The notes below the pieces were generated by a model, which was given only the letters and a program-made list of their open reading frames with translations, was not told where the DNA came from and did not search any database. Shown here in pieces: positions 10,775-22,692 of a stretch of DNA of 64,000 nt. Numbering within the stretch: position 1 is the first letter of the stretch; the number at the start of each line of letters is the position of its first letter. Both the position numbers and the translations under genes were made by a program. Origin of the DNA: Ilyonectria destructans (taxonomy: Eukaryota; Ascomycota; Sordariomycetes; Hypocreales; Nectriaceae); NCBI GenBank assembly GCA_020740775.1, contig JAHEWK010000010.1, forward strand, positions 868,001-932,000, read 5' to 3'.

Positions 10775-11993
10775 CTAGTACGACCCAATTGTGCCATCTT
10801 GGGCAACCATGGGATTGTACCCTGGCTGGAAGCCATATCCAGTATTGTGAGGGCTCATTGGCGGGCTCTGGCCGAATCCTGCTGACATGGGGCTCGGCTG
10901 TTGTGGTGGTTTGTTGTTTGCGATCCACACACTTCCGGCCGCAGTGCTCGGCGAGTCGAAACGAGCCTCAGTAACCGGAGGTTGCATGTTGGGGGGGTAC
11001 CCTTCTGGAGCGGCGCTGTTGCGGAAGCTCTTGCGATAAGCCTTGTCGAATCCGCCTCGTCTTCCGCAGAGGTACACCATAGCACCGCCAAGAAGCAGAA
11101 CGGCCACACCACCAATGGCAATTCCGGCAATTGCCCCTGCTCCGAGATGAGTGCCTCCGTTATTGTTGTCGTCATCGGAATTGTCGTTGTTGTCGTTTGA
11201 TGATCCGCCAGTCTCTGACGCAGCATCTGTCGGGGTCTGAAAGCCCTCCTCGGTCGGCCAAGGCTCGCCGGGGGTCAGTTGATAGTCGACATCGTCGGCT
11301 TTGGTAAGCCACTCGTCTAGTGTCTCATTCTTGGACTGTAACATGGTCAGAACGTTTATCTGATTGAAGAGGACTCAATTTGCATACCGGATTGATCACA
11401 CCCATCATATGATATCTGACGCAAGATCCAGGAGCACCGCAGTAGAAGAAGATAGGATCTGTGTTGTTGACTCGAACACGGAAACGAGGGCCCTGGTCAA
11501 GTCAGTTTTACGACTTCTCGAAGATCAGCACTGAGACGTCTACTCACATCATCGGTAATTGCTTGGACAGTCTGTGAGCCGCTGGAGAAGCCAGTCCGAT
11601 CTATGCCAATGTAGTCGTATGGGATGCATGGATAGTCAAAGTCTCCCCGAATCACCCAATGGTCCGTAGGGTAGAATCGCCATTCGATGATGTCCCCGAC
11701 GTCGGCCTTAATCTTGGAGGGTGTGAACTTGTGTCCAGACTACAACGGATCAGTGCCAATCAACAGGATGTTAAAGGGAGGCCACTTACAGCTCCAACAG
11801 CCACGGTGTGTGTCGTAATTCCGGTTCTAGTTGAGGTGCCTGTCGCAGATTCCTCCAGTGTGGACGAAGCATCTGCCGTGGCAGATGCGGCAGATGCGTC
11901 TGCTGTCGAAGTCAACTCCGATCCACCTGTCGTTGTTTGTGCCCATGCTCCCATAAGGGAGATGGACACAACCAGAAGGGATCTCGGCAACAT
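10775..11993 (-). CDS. Membrane-anchored extracellular cupredoxin
   Basis: Four exons, 11790..11993, 11548..11739, 11388..11492 and 10775..11335, all in phase 0, give 353 residues. A signal peptide (MLPRSLLVVSISLMGAWA) is followed by a Ser/Thr/Ala-rich stalk likely to be O-glycosylated. Then comes a cupredoxin domain (about 69-167) with typical DVGDIIEWRFYPTDHWVIR, PCIPY, FFYCGAPGSC and YHMMGVINP segments. The His, Cys and His/Met positions suggest a type-1 copper site, but ligands are not proven. An Asn/Asp/Ser-rich linker precedes one transmembrane helix (about 232-257), a basic stop-transfer (CGRRGG), and a Pro/Gln-rich cytoplasmic tail. It fits the fungal extracellular serine-rich protein group; function is unknown. 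Confidence 0.88.
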
Positions 11994-14906
11994 TGTCACA
12001 GGGTCTCTCTCTTTTCCAGAGAAGTCTTGAAGCTACAAAGTCAGGCTTCAGGTGGAGTGACAGCGGGAGAAGCAAGGAAGGACAGACGGAGAGAAACGGA
12101 GTACGAAGTATGAAAGGACGAAGGGGATGAGTAATGTATTCTTTTTCCTGCTGGGTCAGACTGCAGAACTACGAGCAGGGTACACAGAGGCGGACAAAGA
12201 TGGTGTGGGGGGAGATGACAGCCAAGAGATGGGAGCAATGGCAGAGCATTTGGGGGCTGAGAGGCGGCCGTGGCCGCTGATGGATACCTGTCTTGATGAC
12301 GGGGATCTGAGGGCCTATTGGGGCATTGCTGCTGGTTGCAGCCATCCATGCAGTAGGATGCAACCAACACGAGCGTCGAGAGAAGGCCCGTTATACTGCA
12401 GGACATGCTGTCGCCCACCAACAAAGAAACTCGGGCATCGCTTGCCCCGGTCATCTTCGGCCAAGCTAGCAAGACATCAATGGCTTGGTAAGGTGTGTGT
12501 CGATCATATAGACTGTGCCAACCAATCTTTGTTGGCCGAACCCGACTTGGGGATGGTCAAGTTGCGACTGGGAAGTTCCACGAGGAGTCACCAGAGATTG
12601 AGGGCCCAGTGACCCAGGCTTGCAAGACACCAAGGATGCGGCGAATGAAAATGGCTTCTCGGGCTTGCGACATTGAAAGCATGCACAAAGGCGGACATGG
12701 CAAATGTGGTCTGGGCCATGGAGATTTGGACGAGGAGGGCAACTAGGGCCGCTGCCAAGGGCGAGTCTCTGGATACAGTCAGCACTTTCCTCTGTACGTG
12801 GAAAGATAGTCTAGAGTACCAATATACTAGTAAGCACCAGCCCTGTCAGGCTGCAAGCCAGGATCTCACCCTGGTACTGACATTAGCACGCACAGCCTAT
12901 CCCAAACCTTGTTGGGCGGCCGCCCTTGTCATGGGATCCTAGAGTTTGAAGAGCGATGGGATGCCGGTTCAGCTTGAACCCGAGGTCCTTGTGCCTAATA
13001 TGTGGCCATCCGCGGTTCGCAGATGCGCCACCCATGGGGTATCACCACAACGGTAACAGTTCGCTCCAACACTATTGAGGTCCAGGTACGGTGTCGGCAG
13101 GGGCCGCAGGGGAGACGCATGTGATGGTACAGAGAGCGCACAAGGCTAAGCGTGGCCAGGGCCGGTACCTGTCCAGCGAATCTCCTGATACCCGGAGAGG
13201 CTTGGCCTGCTGCTCAGCCCAAGCAAGGGAGGCTGGCATGTTGGTCGTCGTTGGACAGCTGTCCTTGAGCGGGGCGTTGCATGCAGATGCAGCAAACGAA
13301 ACAAGATATGAACCGGCAATGCGAATAGATCAGAGTGGAGACGAGCGATTCCTATTGATGGACACGACGGCCAAGTCAAGCCCGGGCCTCCAATGGGACC
13401 GGCCGAGGTCTTTGTTGTAAGGTAGGGTTGCACCTCCACGCCTCCCCCGCTTCCTCTTCCAGCTCCCTTCCTTCGTTCTTTGCCCGGCTGCTGAGCTTGG
13501 ATTCGGGTACGAGGTTGGGTGTCCGGAGCGTCTCTGAAGCCCCCGGTGGTGCCTCGAGTGGCAGGTCGCAGGTCTCAGGTCGCAGGCACAGGTCGCAGTC
13601 TGGGCCAACAGGAAATCCCGGCTTCTCACACATGCATCAATGAGGCGACCGAGGTCTCAAAGTTGCCATTGTGTATCTCGCAGCCCACCGAACGCAGTGG
13701 CTGGAGAGTTGGGGCTAGGGAAAACCGAAAAACAGAGGTACAATGTGGGTGGTGGTGTAGGAGTGGAAATCCTGGGACCGGTTGAAGATAGACTCGACGC
13801 GATAGGTCTGGCCAGACGCAGCTTCCTTGTTTGGCTCGTCAATTATGTGCGAGCACGTCGAGAATTTGGGGTCGTGCGTGCTTCGTTGTGAGCTGCATGC
13901 CGTACGTACAAAAGGGAATGCATGGCCATGAACCAAAGTGCCATGAACTGCAATTCTATCTTTTCTTGACGCTCTTTTCTTTTGCTGCATGTGTTGTGTT
14001 GTTGAGTGTTCGTGCGGTGCTCCGGTAGCTGGGCACCGCCAGGGGTCTGACCGCCCCGCGATATACGTGCACATGTAAACCGGCACGGAGAGAGGCAGAA
14101 TCCATCCCATCAATATTGCAAAGAGAATTTCTTTTTTCTGCCAATAGCTAAGTTTCTAACCCTTGCGACTTGTTGTATGTGGAAATCACCCGTGGTCACG
14201 CCTTATACAAATGAGCCTCAGTGGGCAGCGGACCCTAAAAGTTCATGGTACCGATCAACAACTACTACACGGACTAATGAAACATTGTTCAAGACATTGA
14301 CCCTCTTGCCTGTCATGGTTCCAACAAATGTGTCACAGGATCATCAGCCAGCCTCAGTTCCACCTAGGACAGGCTGGAGCCTGGTCATAAGTTCTAGAGC
14401 CGCCATTGTTGCGGATGGCATCATGGTGACACAGGACGGAGAGATGGCTTGCCTTCGACAAATACAACCGCTTTCAGCCTTAGCCCTTTCGAGCTACATC
14501 GAGATATTTTACCGAGCCCGTAGGGCTTAATGGCCATTATCTCAGCAAGCCAGATCCCACTACTCAGAACCAACGTCAGCCACGTCTGACCGATGAGGCT
14601 TGTGGTCTTGGCTGTGCCCAAGCGATTGGCTCGGAATGACAGAACCCCGTTCGGTCCACTGCCGACTAGGATCTTACCGTTAGCCATTAAGATGAGGATT
14701 TACTGAGCCGTCATCACTATTCAAGTTAGCCCCCAGCCGTCGGAGCATAAATGAGGGAGAGAAAGCGTGTACTTCACATGTACCATACAACCGACATGTC
14801 AGAAGAGGCCGCCGTTCATCTTGCACAAGCACAGTCGGGAGAATATTGTACAGGACACTCAATTAATTCTGTTTGTTGTAGTACATTTACATCCAACGGC
14901 CCCCCT
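11994..14906. other. Gene-poor region of about 2.9 kb
   Basis: Many overlapping short frames occur on both strands but none has a domain, plausible intron structure or consistent codon bias. The left end is the promoter and leader of the cupredoxin gene, and the right end is the 3' side of ALG6. A short triple repeat lies at 13562..13598. I find no transposon open frame or terminal repeats. Confidence 0.4.
13562..13598 (+). repeat. Three direct copies of CAGGTCGCAG
   Basis: The 10-mer CAGGTCGCAG occurs at 13562, 13576 and 13589, giving 13-14 bp spacing. It lies in the gene-poor region; no function is evident. Confidence 0.7.
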
Positions 14907-16731
14907 CTATTGGGTCTTGGCCTTGTTGGTCTGCCCCTTGCCTGAGAAGAAGTCACTCTCTTGCACCAGCCTCACAAGACACCAGAGATAGCAGATGACG
15001 AAGCCGGCCGCCCCGACGCCTACATTAGCCACGACCCAGAGGTCTGGCTTGTCGACAGGGGGGGCGACGAATTCGTCAACGACATGCCATGCGCCCATGA
15101 ACGCATAGAATGACCAATGCAGGAACGCCGTGCCCCATTGAGCCCAGGCGGATTGCCCTTCTTGGAAGTATGCGCTGAAAGATGTCGGTGGGAGACCCAG
15201 AAGGTATGCCCAAAGCAGGGTCAGGACCATATACGGAACTCTCAGGTCGACACGGCGGAGCAAGGGAAACATTGTCCAGGCACCGAGGAGGTTGGCGAAT
15301 CCCACCCATGCCCGGATATCCTTGCTCAATCCCTGCTTTCCAGCCAGAAGCAGCGTCATGGGCATCAACGGTAGCAGCACACTCTTCTCGTGAACCTGGT
15401 AGCTGAAGAGGAAGAAGCCCCAAGCCGTGGCAGCGAAGGCATAAGGCAGCGCGGTCTTGCGGGGTCGTAGGAATAGGATAATGTTCGGAGGCACGATGGC
15501 CAGGAGTGTAGCGCCAAGGGCAGCCTTTTGAAGCAGGGAAGCAGGAAGCTGGTGAAGCTTAACGATGACATTGGCCGCGCACCAGAAGTTGGCGACCTTG
15601 TCTTCAAATAACCCACGAGCAAAGGGGAAGATGCGATGAATCATCTGGATCATTTGTTCAACGACGGGGTAGTAGTATGAGTCCGTATCAAGATACTCGG
15701 TAATGCCGGGGAACAAGGGAAGAGGCTGCGGTGGGCCATCAAACTCCGGCCTGGAATCAATTCCTTGAGTAGCATCATAGAGCGTGCCGAGGATGATGGG
15801 TAGTACCAGGACGGCGAAGGCGATGATGGTAACCAGTGCGATGCCGAAGAGTCTAGTCAAGTTGATTCGAGGGGTGATGCATCGGCCCAGGAGATAGGAG
15901 AAGACACTGAAGGCGTAGTACAAAGCCATCTGCTTAAATCCTAGAGCTCCGACGAAGAAGACGGCAGCCCATTTGTATCGCTCGGCAATCATGCTTGACA
16001 TGCTGGCAAGCACAAATCCAAGCATCACGGTGTTGTACTGGAAGTGGACGTGGTCGATGAGGATGGTCGCAGGCTGCATGAGGATTGCGACCAAGGCGAC
16101 TGAAGACGTCCAGTTTGCGACTCCTTGAAGCCGGCTGTATCGTCGCACGAACACGATGGCGGCCGGAACATAGATGAGGTATTCAGAAACGATGACTGTG
16201 GCCCTCATGAAGATCTTCAGGTTGGGATCATCGGAGCCTCGGGAGGCGAAGAGGATGAACCATGATGGGTCGATGAGGGCACCAATCTTGCCCATGAGCC
16301 AGCTGTGGTAGGCCGTGAGGGGAGGATAGTCGAGTCCCCACCATTGCAGGTCGTGGAAGTACCATTGCGAGATCGGGAGATGTGTCGTAACCTCCATCCA
16401 GTGACGTTGCGCCTCGTAGTCGCCAAACATGGGCGGTTTCTGGAAACCTGGAAAGGCAATGTTAGCGGGAGAGACGACAAAACAGCAACATTGACGCCTT
16501 ACCAGAGTATCCCCAAAGTCCTGCAGCCCATCTAAAGAGCCCGACCACCATGAGAATCACGGGCAGCACCTCCCATTGCGACGACGAGCTACGCGCCGGC
16601 CAGAGGAAGGCCGCCAGGGGGAAGGCGGGCGTTCGCACCAGAGGCTCGGATCGTGCGGGTTTGTCGGAGCCATTGCCAGGCTTCTTGAGCTTGCGCCGCG
16701 GCTTGTGCGGTGACGGTGAAGGGCCAGCCAT
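14907..16731 (-). CDS. ALG6: Dolichyl-P-Glc:Man9GlcNAc2-PP-Dol glucosyltransferase
   Basis: Two exons, 16503..16731 and 14907..16447, encode 589 residues. Alg6 adds the first glucose to the lipid-linked N-glycan precursor on the ER lumenal side, using dolichyl-phosphate glucose (family knowledge). The N terminus MAGPSPSPHKPRRKLKK is cytosolic and basic. The first lumenal loop spans the splice and has the family signature: FGDYEAQRHWMEVT, WYFHDLQWWGLDYPPLTAYHSW and later DHVHFQYN. About a dozen hydrophobic helices follow. The 55-bp intron starts GTAAGG. The start at 16731 is the first ATG giving a compact N terminus; longer upstream reading is leader. It diverges from palC. Confidence 0.95.
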
Positions 16732-17066
16732 TGTCACCAGGCGTATGAGGATTCGGAGGGACACGCGAGCTTCATGAAGGACAGAGGCAAGGGGGCGGCT
16801 CTGCGGAGAGTTGGCGTGGAGCTGGCGACTAATATCGACCGCAATAAGGACACCCCGGAAATTTTGGCGGAGCTCAACATCCAAGAGCTCCGCGTGTTCG
16901 GAACAACCCCGGAGTGCCAAGACACAGTGCCAAGTCAGCTATGTCTACACAGTATCAGGATGCTCAGACAACAGCTTGGCAGAGGCGAATGGAATCATCA
17001 TTTTTCTCCCTTCTCAAAGCATCAAGCGCTCTCATATTCAGGTGTTGAACCCCTGTAGCAGAGAAA
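16732..17066. promoter_or_regulatory. Divergent ALG6 / palC promoter
   Basis: A 335-bp intergenic region between the two start codons. Its palC half holds three PacC-type hexamers, described separately. No clear TATA box was seen. Confidence 0.55.
16916..16980 (+). promoter_or_regulatory. Cluster of three PacC-consensus hexamers
   Basis: GCCAAG occurs at 16916..16921 and 16929..16934, and its reverse complement CTTGGC at 16975..16980. All match the PacC site 5'-GCCARG. They lie 87-151 bp upstream of palC, a gene of the ambient-pH pathway that activates PacC. Regulation is inferred from the motif only. Confidence 0.5.
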
Positions 17067-18563
17067 ATGCCTTTCCCTTTTGTACTTCCCACCACCTCCG
17101 CCTTCTCCTTCTCATCCAGCTTCAGCTCCGACTCGCACCCGTCACTGCCCCTCAACGTGAGCACCTATCGCGGGGTTGTACGAGACGCTCTCAAGAAGCA
17201 TAAGAGACTGCCGCCAAGTTCTCAAATTTCCAATCTCACCACGGTCATCTCAAGTCTAAACGGATATATCCCGTATCTTCTGGCGGTTGACGATGGCATC
17301 AACGGCAAACCTCTGCCCAGCGGTGATTTCGTCAGTGTCGCACTAAAAACGGCTCCGGTCATCGAGTGGAGGCCTACACTATCGGGTGATGTTGTGCCCG
17401 GTCGCGAGAGAGCTCGGGTTAAGATAACGTCCTTGGGATATGAAATCGCATTTGTGCTTTCGACATTAGGCTTCTCGCATGTCCTCACGGCCAGGTCCGT
17501 CTTACAACCTCTGTACTCGACCAACCAAGAATTTCTAGGAGTCCAGGATCGAGCAAACGCAATTACATCCGCGACAAAGAGTCTGCTCGAAGCTGCGTCT
17601 GTATATGATTATCTCGCCAGTCGGTCAGAGAACATAACCAGCAGTCCCCCATGCGCCGACGTCTCGTCCAGCACTGCCCGAGCACTCGCATGCTTAGCAC
17701 TCGCAGAAGCAACGCTGCTTGCAGTCCTCAAAGACGACCCGTACCCAGCTGCAGTGGCCCAGGATCGAAACAAGAATGACAAAGAATGGATGTTCAAAGC
17801 CCCAGATATTCCTAAAGTCCGCGCCCACCTCTACGCCCGTCTATGCCTGGCTGCTTCAGAGCATGCTGCAAAGGCTGCCTCACTTCTTGGCTCGGGGGCA
17901 TCAGGAAAGATCAATGCTGGTCTTCTAAAGTACTTGGACGATCTCCGTCGAACTAGCCGAGCCCGAGCCTGTCGGTTCTTTGGAATAGACGCCGAGTTAG
18001 GCGGGCAGACGGCAGATGGCATTGGATGGGCGCGAGCAGGCCTTCAGGAGTTGGGCGTAGAGGTTAAAGATAACAAGAAGGGGCTCAGTTTTAGCCGTCT
18101 CAGGAAGGACCTTACGGAGAAGCGAGAAGATCGTCGAGTCGAAAAGGAGGCCGCCTGGGGATCCGATGCAGGCAAGCTGGAGGAAACACGCGTGTTGGAG
18201 ATGCTCGACGCCAAATGGAACAAGCTCAATGACACCGTGAGCAAACTCAAAGTCCTTTTTTATTTCCTTGCTAACCTACAACACCAGATGAACACGCGAC
18301 ATATCCCTCCGATTAACTCACTCCTTTCAAAGATGCCGTCCGGACGTGAGATCCACTCAATCAAGGCGTATGAACCTCCCACCCTTGACAGGGATGTGTT
18401 GGAAGGTATGCGAGCGCCTCCGGAGGAAGCTGATGCTTTCGAAAATGACTTGAGCTCGGATGACGAGATCAAGGGTGGGCCGTCAGGACCTATTGGAGCT
18501 TTCCCTGGAACACCAGGAGACTATCCAAGGAGTGCGAGCACAGCCGGGAATGTATACTATTAG
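17067..18563 (+). CDS. palC: pH-response regulator palC (BRO1 domain)
   Basis: Exons 17067..18236 and 18288..18563 encode 481 residues; if the 51-bp intron is kept, the frame stays open and gives 498. The intron has donor GTGAGC, branch CTAAC and acceptor CCAG, and joins NKLNDT to [20 protein letters not shown]. The protein matches PalC: N-terminal [15 protein letters not shown], a helical BRO1-type region (about 30-400) and the [20 protein letters not shown] segment, with an acidic tail. PalC links the plasma-membrane pH-sensing complex to ESCRT-III (Vps32), enabling PacC processing at alkaline pH (known from Aspergillus). PacC-like sites lie upstream. Confidence 0.93.
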   Translation: MPFPFVLPTTSAFSFSSSFSSDSHPSLPLNVSTYRGVVRDALKKHKRLPPSSQISNLTTVISSLNGYIPYLLAVDDGINGKPLPSGDFVSVALKTAPVIEWRPTLSGDVVPGRERARVKITSLGYEIAFVLSTLGFSHVLTARSVLQPLYSTNQEFLGVQDRANAITSATKSLLEAASVYDYLASRSENITSSPPCADVSSSTARALACLALAEATLLAVLKDDPYPAAVAQDRNKNDKEWMFKAPDIPKVRAHLYARLCLAASEHAAKAASLLGSGASGKINAGLLKYLDDLRRTSRARACRFFGIDAELGGQTADGIGWARAGLQELGVEVKDNKKGLSFSRLRKDLTEKREDRRVEKEAAWGSDAGKLEETRVLEMLDAKWNKLNDTVSKLKVLFYFLANLQHQMNTRHIPPINSLLSKMPSGREIHSIKAYEPPTLDRDVLEGMRAPPEEADAFENDLSSDDEIKGGPSGPIGAFPGTPGDYPRSASTAGNVYY

Positions 18564-18842
18564 TTGTGGTAGGGCCTCCAAGTGATTCCAGACTGCTCTT
18601 TTGAGCGTGTATTCGTTTTGCATTGAAGAAATGGAAATCGCGAGCAGGATAATAGTTGGAGATAGTATTCTAGTTACATGGGGTAATAAATTGCCTTTTA
18701 CATGGGACACACCTTTAATTGCCTTTGGTTGCAAGGAAACGCGCTACGACCCATCCAGCCTTCTTCTCATGCAAAGAAGCCCCCGAGCTTGTCCGAACAA
18801 AACCATGTCCCATTTTCACCCTGAATGGCACATATTTATGTC

Positions 18843-19303
18843 TCAGGCCGCGGTTGGTGTAGCATATACCGCACTCGGGGTCTTGGTCACTTCGGGACAG
18901 GGCGGTTTTGTCAGAGGCCAAGGTCGGCAATCTGGGAAGCAGCTGGGCAATGTTACTTTCGCATCGATTGTTTCTTGGCCTAGGTTGGAACGGGGGCGAA
19001 ATACTTACCCGCCGTACTTCATTCCACATTCGTTGATAGCATCGACGCAGATTGTTCGCGTGCTGCAGTCATCCTCGCAGGGAGGGGGTTTGGGGGCTCT
19101 CTCTGGGTAGCAGGTATCGTAGCAGCTGGGCGGGTTTCAGTGAGTTAAGGACCTTAGCCATGGACTGTGATGTCTTACCCTCCCCATGGGACACCGCACT
19201 CGGTCATGCCATCGATACAAAGGATAAGCGGTTCGCATTTCTTTGAAGGCGCGGCAGTGACACTAGCGGCCAGGGCAACAAGAAGACAGACGTTTCGAAA
19301 CAT
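18843..19303 (-). CDS. Small secreted protein with two cysteine modules
   Basis: Three exons, 19179..19303, 19009..19125 and 18843..18942, encode 113 residues. A signal peptide (MFRNVCLLVALAASVTAA) precedes two related modules: C-EPLIL-CIDGMTECGVPWGGC and, in the next exon, C-STRTI-CVDAINECGMKYGGC, each followed by C after two or three residues and a Pro-rich linker. The pattern is C-x5-C-[IV]-D-x3-ECG-x3-GGC. Both introns (53 and 66 bp) interrupt the same Gly codon of the GGC motif in the same phase, so exons and modules shuffle together. I know no named domain for it; function (secreted, possibly effector- or adhesin-like) is unknown. Short frames and small exons make it easy to miss. Confidence 0.78.
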
Positions 19304-21396
19304 ATTCGCAGATATCAGAAGATGGATTAACTGAGATTGTGTTAAAGATGATGAAGATGGCAAATAATTCGAAGTTATCGCGGAGACACATGTCTGTCTT
19401 ATAATATTTCTGCGCACACGCTAAAGCAACACGGCAACTACGTACCAAGCAAGAACGGAAAGACACGCTCAGTATCGTGTCTTACCAGAGGTAAACTCAA
19501 GACACGTGAAAGCGCAAGATACGAGCTGTCATGTTTCCCAACTGACGTCAACAACCAACTGGAGATCCATAGTTGAGAAGCGCGCAAGTACGTAACTGTA
19601 CACAAAAGAGCCATGTTGGCGGCCGCCGAAGCCTAAACTACCGGTATCAAGTTCGTCCATCTTACGCCGTATGGGACCTTGTCGTCTCTCGGTATGCAAA
19701 GAGGTTGACAGGCCCAGGTTCGTGCCACGCTGCTTGAGGAGAAGTGCGTGATAGGGCACGTTACTCCTGTGGCTCGCGGGCATGTGCCGAGCCCGAGCGA
19801 TCTTGGTGTCATTCGCAGTGGTGGCAATGGATGTTGAGACAGCCCAGAGGTTAAAGGGTTGAGCAGGTACTTTTTTTAAGACAACAGCGGAGAGCAGTTG
19901 AAGTTACAAATCCTCGTACCACCTAGCAAAGTTTTTTAGTGACTTAGATCTGCAATTCGGATTCAGCCGAGATACAATACGAGAGAAGTGCATATACACC
20001 GCCCTAAAGCAGAACATTTACTACTCTGTCCCACATAACGTTCCACTCGTGGGCAAGCAGACTAAGCATCAGCCCATGGAACTAGGAGCATTCAAGACCT
20101 CAAAATAAGCTATAGCCGCCTCCCAAGACTAACTTTCGGCCGCAGCACATGCCAATCAGAGGGCTGAAAATAGGCCGGATCGTGAATCTTCAAATGGCGA
20201 ACAAGTGGCTCGCCTGGTCTGTTCTAAAATTGGATTACGGGACCGGGAGTTTTTGGGGTTGGGTCAGTGCGATGAATGACGATGGTTAAGGAATTCAAGA
20301 GCTCGATTAAAGATGAAGATCAACGAGCAATGACGGTAGGAGAGTTCCACAGGTGGAGCAGGCCGCTGGAACGGACTGTGATGGCGAGCAACCGGGAGTT
20401 GACACAGAACTAATGCCGACCTCGACTCTCCCTGCGACGATCACCGGCTCTAAGCGGGTTCGTATTGCAGCTTGGCATTACAGTAGGTTTGTCCACGGCT
20501 ACCTCGGTCGAATCGCGTCGCATCACAGCACATGGCGGCCTCGCATTGAAGCCAGTTTGGACGAGTCCCCAAGCTGGCATTCCTCAGTCAATGTCCAACG
20601 TCAGCGGTCAATCAATCAGCCGGGGGAAACAGGGTCCGTTTATTGTTTATTGCACGGCTGAGGATCCTCCGTGTGATCGACCGAGCATCTCCCCATCCTG
20701 GCCGATCAAGGCGCGTTGAGCCGTGGCGAGATGGCCGCAAGATGAAAGGGCAACGCTTAACGAGTCCCGCCGTCGCATCCATACTGGTGGTGAGACATGG
20801 CCGCCAGAAACCCGCCAGACCGCATCCTCAAGGGCATGCATCGCTCGCCCAACAAGGCGCATGCGCATCCTTCGAATCCTGGAGGTGAAAATGAAAGGAT
20901 CGCGGAGGGCCGGTCTGGTCAATCTAGCTCCTTCAGCAAGTGCAAAGGGTGCAGCTGTTTGAGGCATGCCGTCTGCGCTGGTGAGGTTGTGCACCTCTAT
21001 GTGAGACGCTCGCAGGGCTCATCCCCGTTTCGCCTTGACTGCGCTGCGCTGCGCTCCCGGACCGTCCGCATAGCTTCATCCCTGCCGGGGCACCTTGACG
21101 TCAGTCAGAAAAGCTGCCGTTTCCCCCACCCAACACGAGCCCGCGAAGTTAGGATCACCTTGATCGCCGAGGACCTCGCTTTGATCTTCTGCTGCTGCCC
21201 GTCTGTCCCTCTTTTGTTCTTGTTTTAGTTCAAGCTGGCATTGAACCTTCCGCTCCTTACTCTGTTCTTGTTTCTTGTCTTGTCCCAGCATATTTTTTAA
21301 CACTTCGCTCTTGCTGTCTCATCAACTCTTGATTGACCTTCAAAAAACAAAACCACCTCCAGAGAACCGAAATCCGAAGTCCATCCAGGAGTCAAG
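19304..21396. other. Gene-free stretch, about 2.1 kb
   Basis: No supported coding region. It carries the upstream region of the cysteine-module gene on the left and the leader of the 21397 gene on the right. The latter is T/CT-rich with GTTCTTG-type repeats at 21215-21285, suggesting a long 5' UTR. Confidence 0.4.
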
Positions 21397-22203
21397 ATGA
21401 AGTTCTTCTCTATCCTCTCGGCCTCCGCCCTCATCGCCGGCGCCGTCGCCGGACCCATCTCCGGACCCATCGCCGCCCCCGTGGCCGGCGCCGTAGTCAA
21501 GCGCGACAACAGCAACAGCACCGACTGGTACCGGTTCAAGATCAAGGCGTACGCTAAAACCCTCCCTCCAACGGCCTCAGCCACCCAGATTCGCCGAGTT
21601 TGCGATGCAGCACAAACCCACAAACCCAGGCTAACAGGGCAATACAGTGAATTTGATTCCATCGATGGCAAATGGCTCCGGGCCAAGTCCAACGTCATCG
21701 GCGTCTACGACAACGGCCTGGAAGGGAACGCGATCCAGGTCCTCCTCGGCGACGGGGAGAACTCCGAAGTTGTTAGCTTGCCCACTTATCCCGTCGGCAT
21801 TGTCGAGCACGCCCTCGGCCTGGTCGGCAAAAACGGATACCTCGAATTCCAGGACCTGACCCAGCCCTCGGGGCACAACACCGACGACCTCGACAGCACA
21901 GAGACTTATAGCTGGAAAGAATTTGCTCTCGGCGAGCCGGACGATGACAACCTCCGAGAGCTGACTTGGGGTGTCAAGGATGCCATACCCGGGTGGATCG
22001 CCCTCCCCATCGGTGATAATCAATGGAAGATCAAGAATTACGACGGTACGTGCGCCCCTCCGCCTGGATAAAGAAACACCCACCAATCCATCTCCCCAAC
22101 CTCCCCCACGATTTACTGACAGGGAAAAAATACAGGAGACGCTGTTGTCATCCAAAATTACGTGCCCGTTAAAATCATGGCTCAGCGTTGGGATCAAGAG
22201 TAG
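21397..22203 (+). CDS. Secreted protein of unknown function
   Basis: Exons 21397..21548, 21648..22045 and 22136..22203 encode 205 residues. The acceptor at 21647 (ATACAG) is chosen over the nearer CTAACAG because only it keeps the frame (RFKIKA then EFDSIDGKWL). A signal peptide (MKFFSILSASALIAGAVA) is followed by a short Gly/Pro/Ala propeptide ending in Lys-Arg (about residue 36), a Kex2-type site. The mature part has about 165 residues, is acidic, and has one NST glycosylation site. Its beta-rich look (WLRAKSNVIGVYDNG, then HALGLVGKNGYLEFQ) recalls small fungal secreted proteins with unnamed domains. I do not recognise a family with certainty. Confidence 0.8.
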
Positions 22204-22692
22204 GTCGGCTGTCCCGTGGTCTGAAATACGTCCTCGTCGCCAGGCCGACTAGCCATGTATTTATTCTCTTCAATTCGTATGCGCATCGTCGCTGGGCCAC
22301 CTCAAGGCTGCTAGGGATTCACATCCGGCGTTGGAAATTGGGCGCTTGGAGTTTTCGTCTTGTTGTACCGTAACTCGTCGGTGCACGACAAACAAAACGT
22401 CAGGTCATTATCAGAAGCATTGGAAAATAAAACAACACGTAAAAAAGCTTCGGAAAAGGTAGCAATTCACATGATCCAAGATGAAGGAAGGTCGAGGCCC
22501 AGAGATTGAACGACCAAGAAAACATATTTCTGCCAAGTTGTTATCAGAACACGACGTAAACTCCCACCCATCTAACCTATACACAGGGTTACAGTCCTCG
22601 TGCCCTCGGTCGCAGTGTTGCGCCGCGAAATTCCTCGCATTTTGCAAAGATCGTCTCCTATCACAACCCCCCGTCTCCTCAACTAAGCACAC
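22204..22692. other. Convergent 3' region
   Basis: The stretch separates the convergent 3' ends of the secreted protein gene and SDH2. No coding evidence was found. Confidence 0.45.

Noticed and set aside
12041..12472. Minus-strand frame upstream of the cupredoxin gene
   Set aside because: No domain; position fits promoter and leader.
12960..13050. tRNA-like T-loop (GGGTTCAAGC on the minus strand)
   Set aside because: No matching acceptor, D or anticodon stems could be drawn.
20860..20890. TTCGAATCC resembling a tRNA B box
   Set aside because: Preceding bases do not fit GGTTC and no cloverleaf forms around it.
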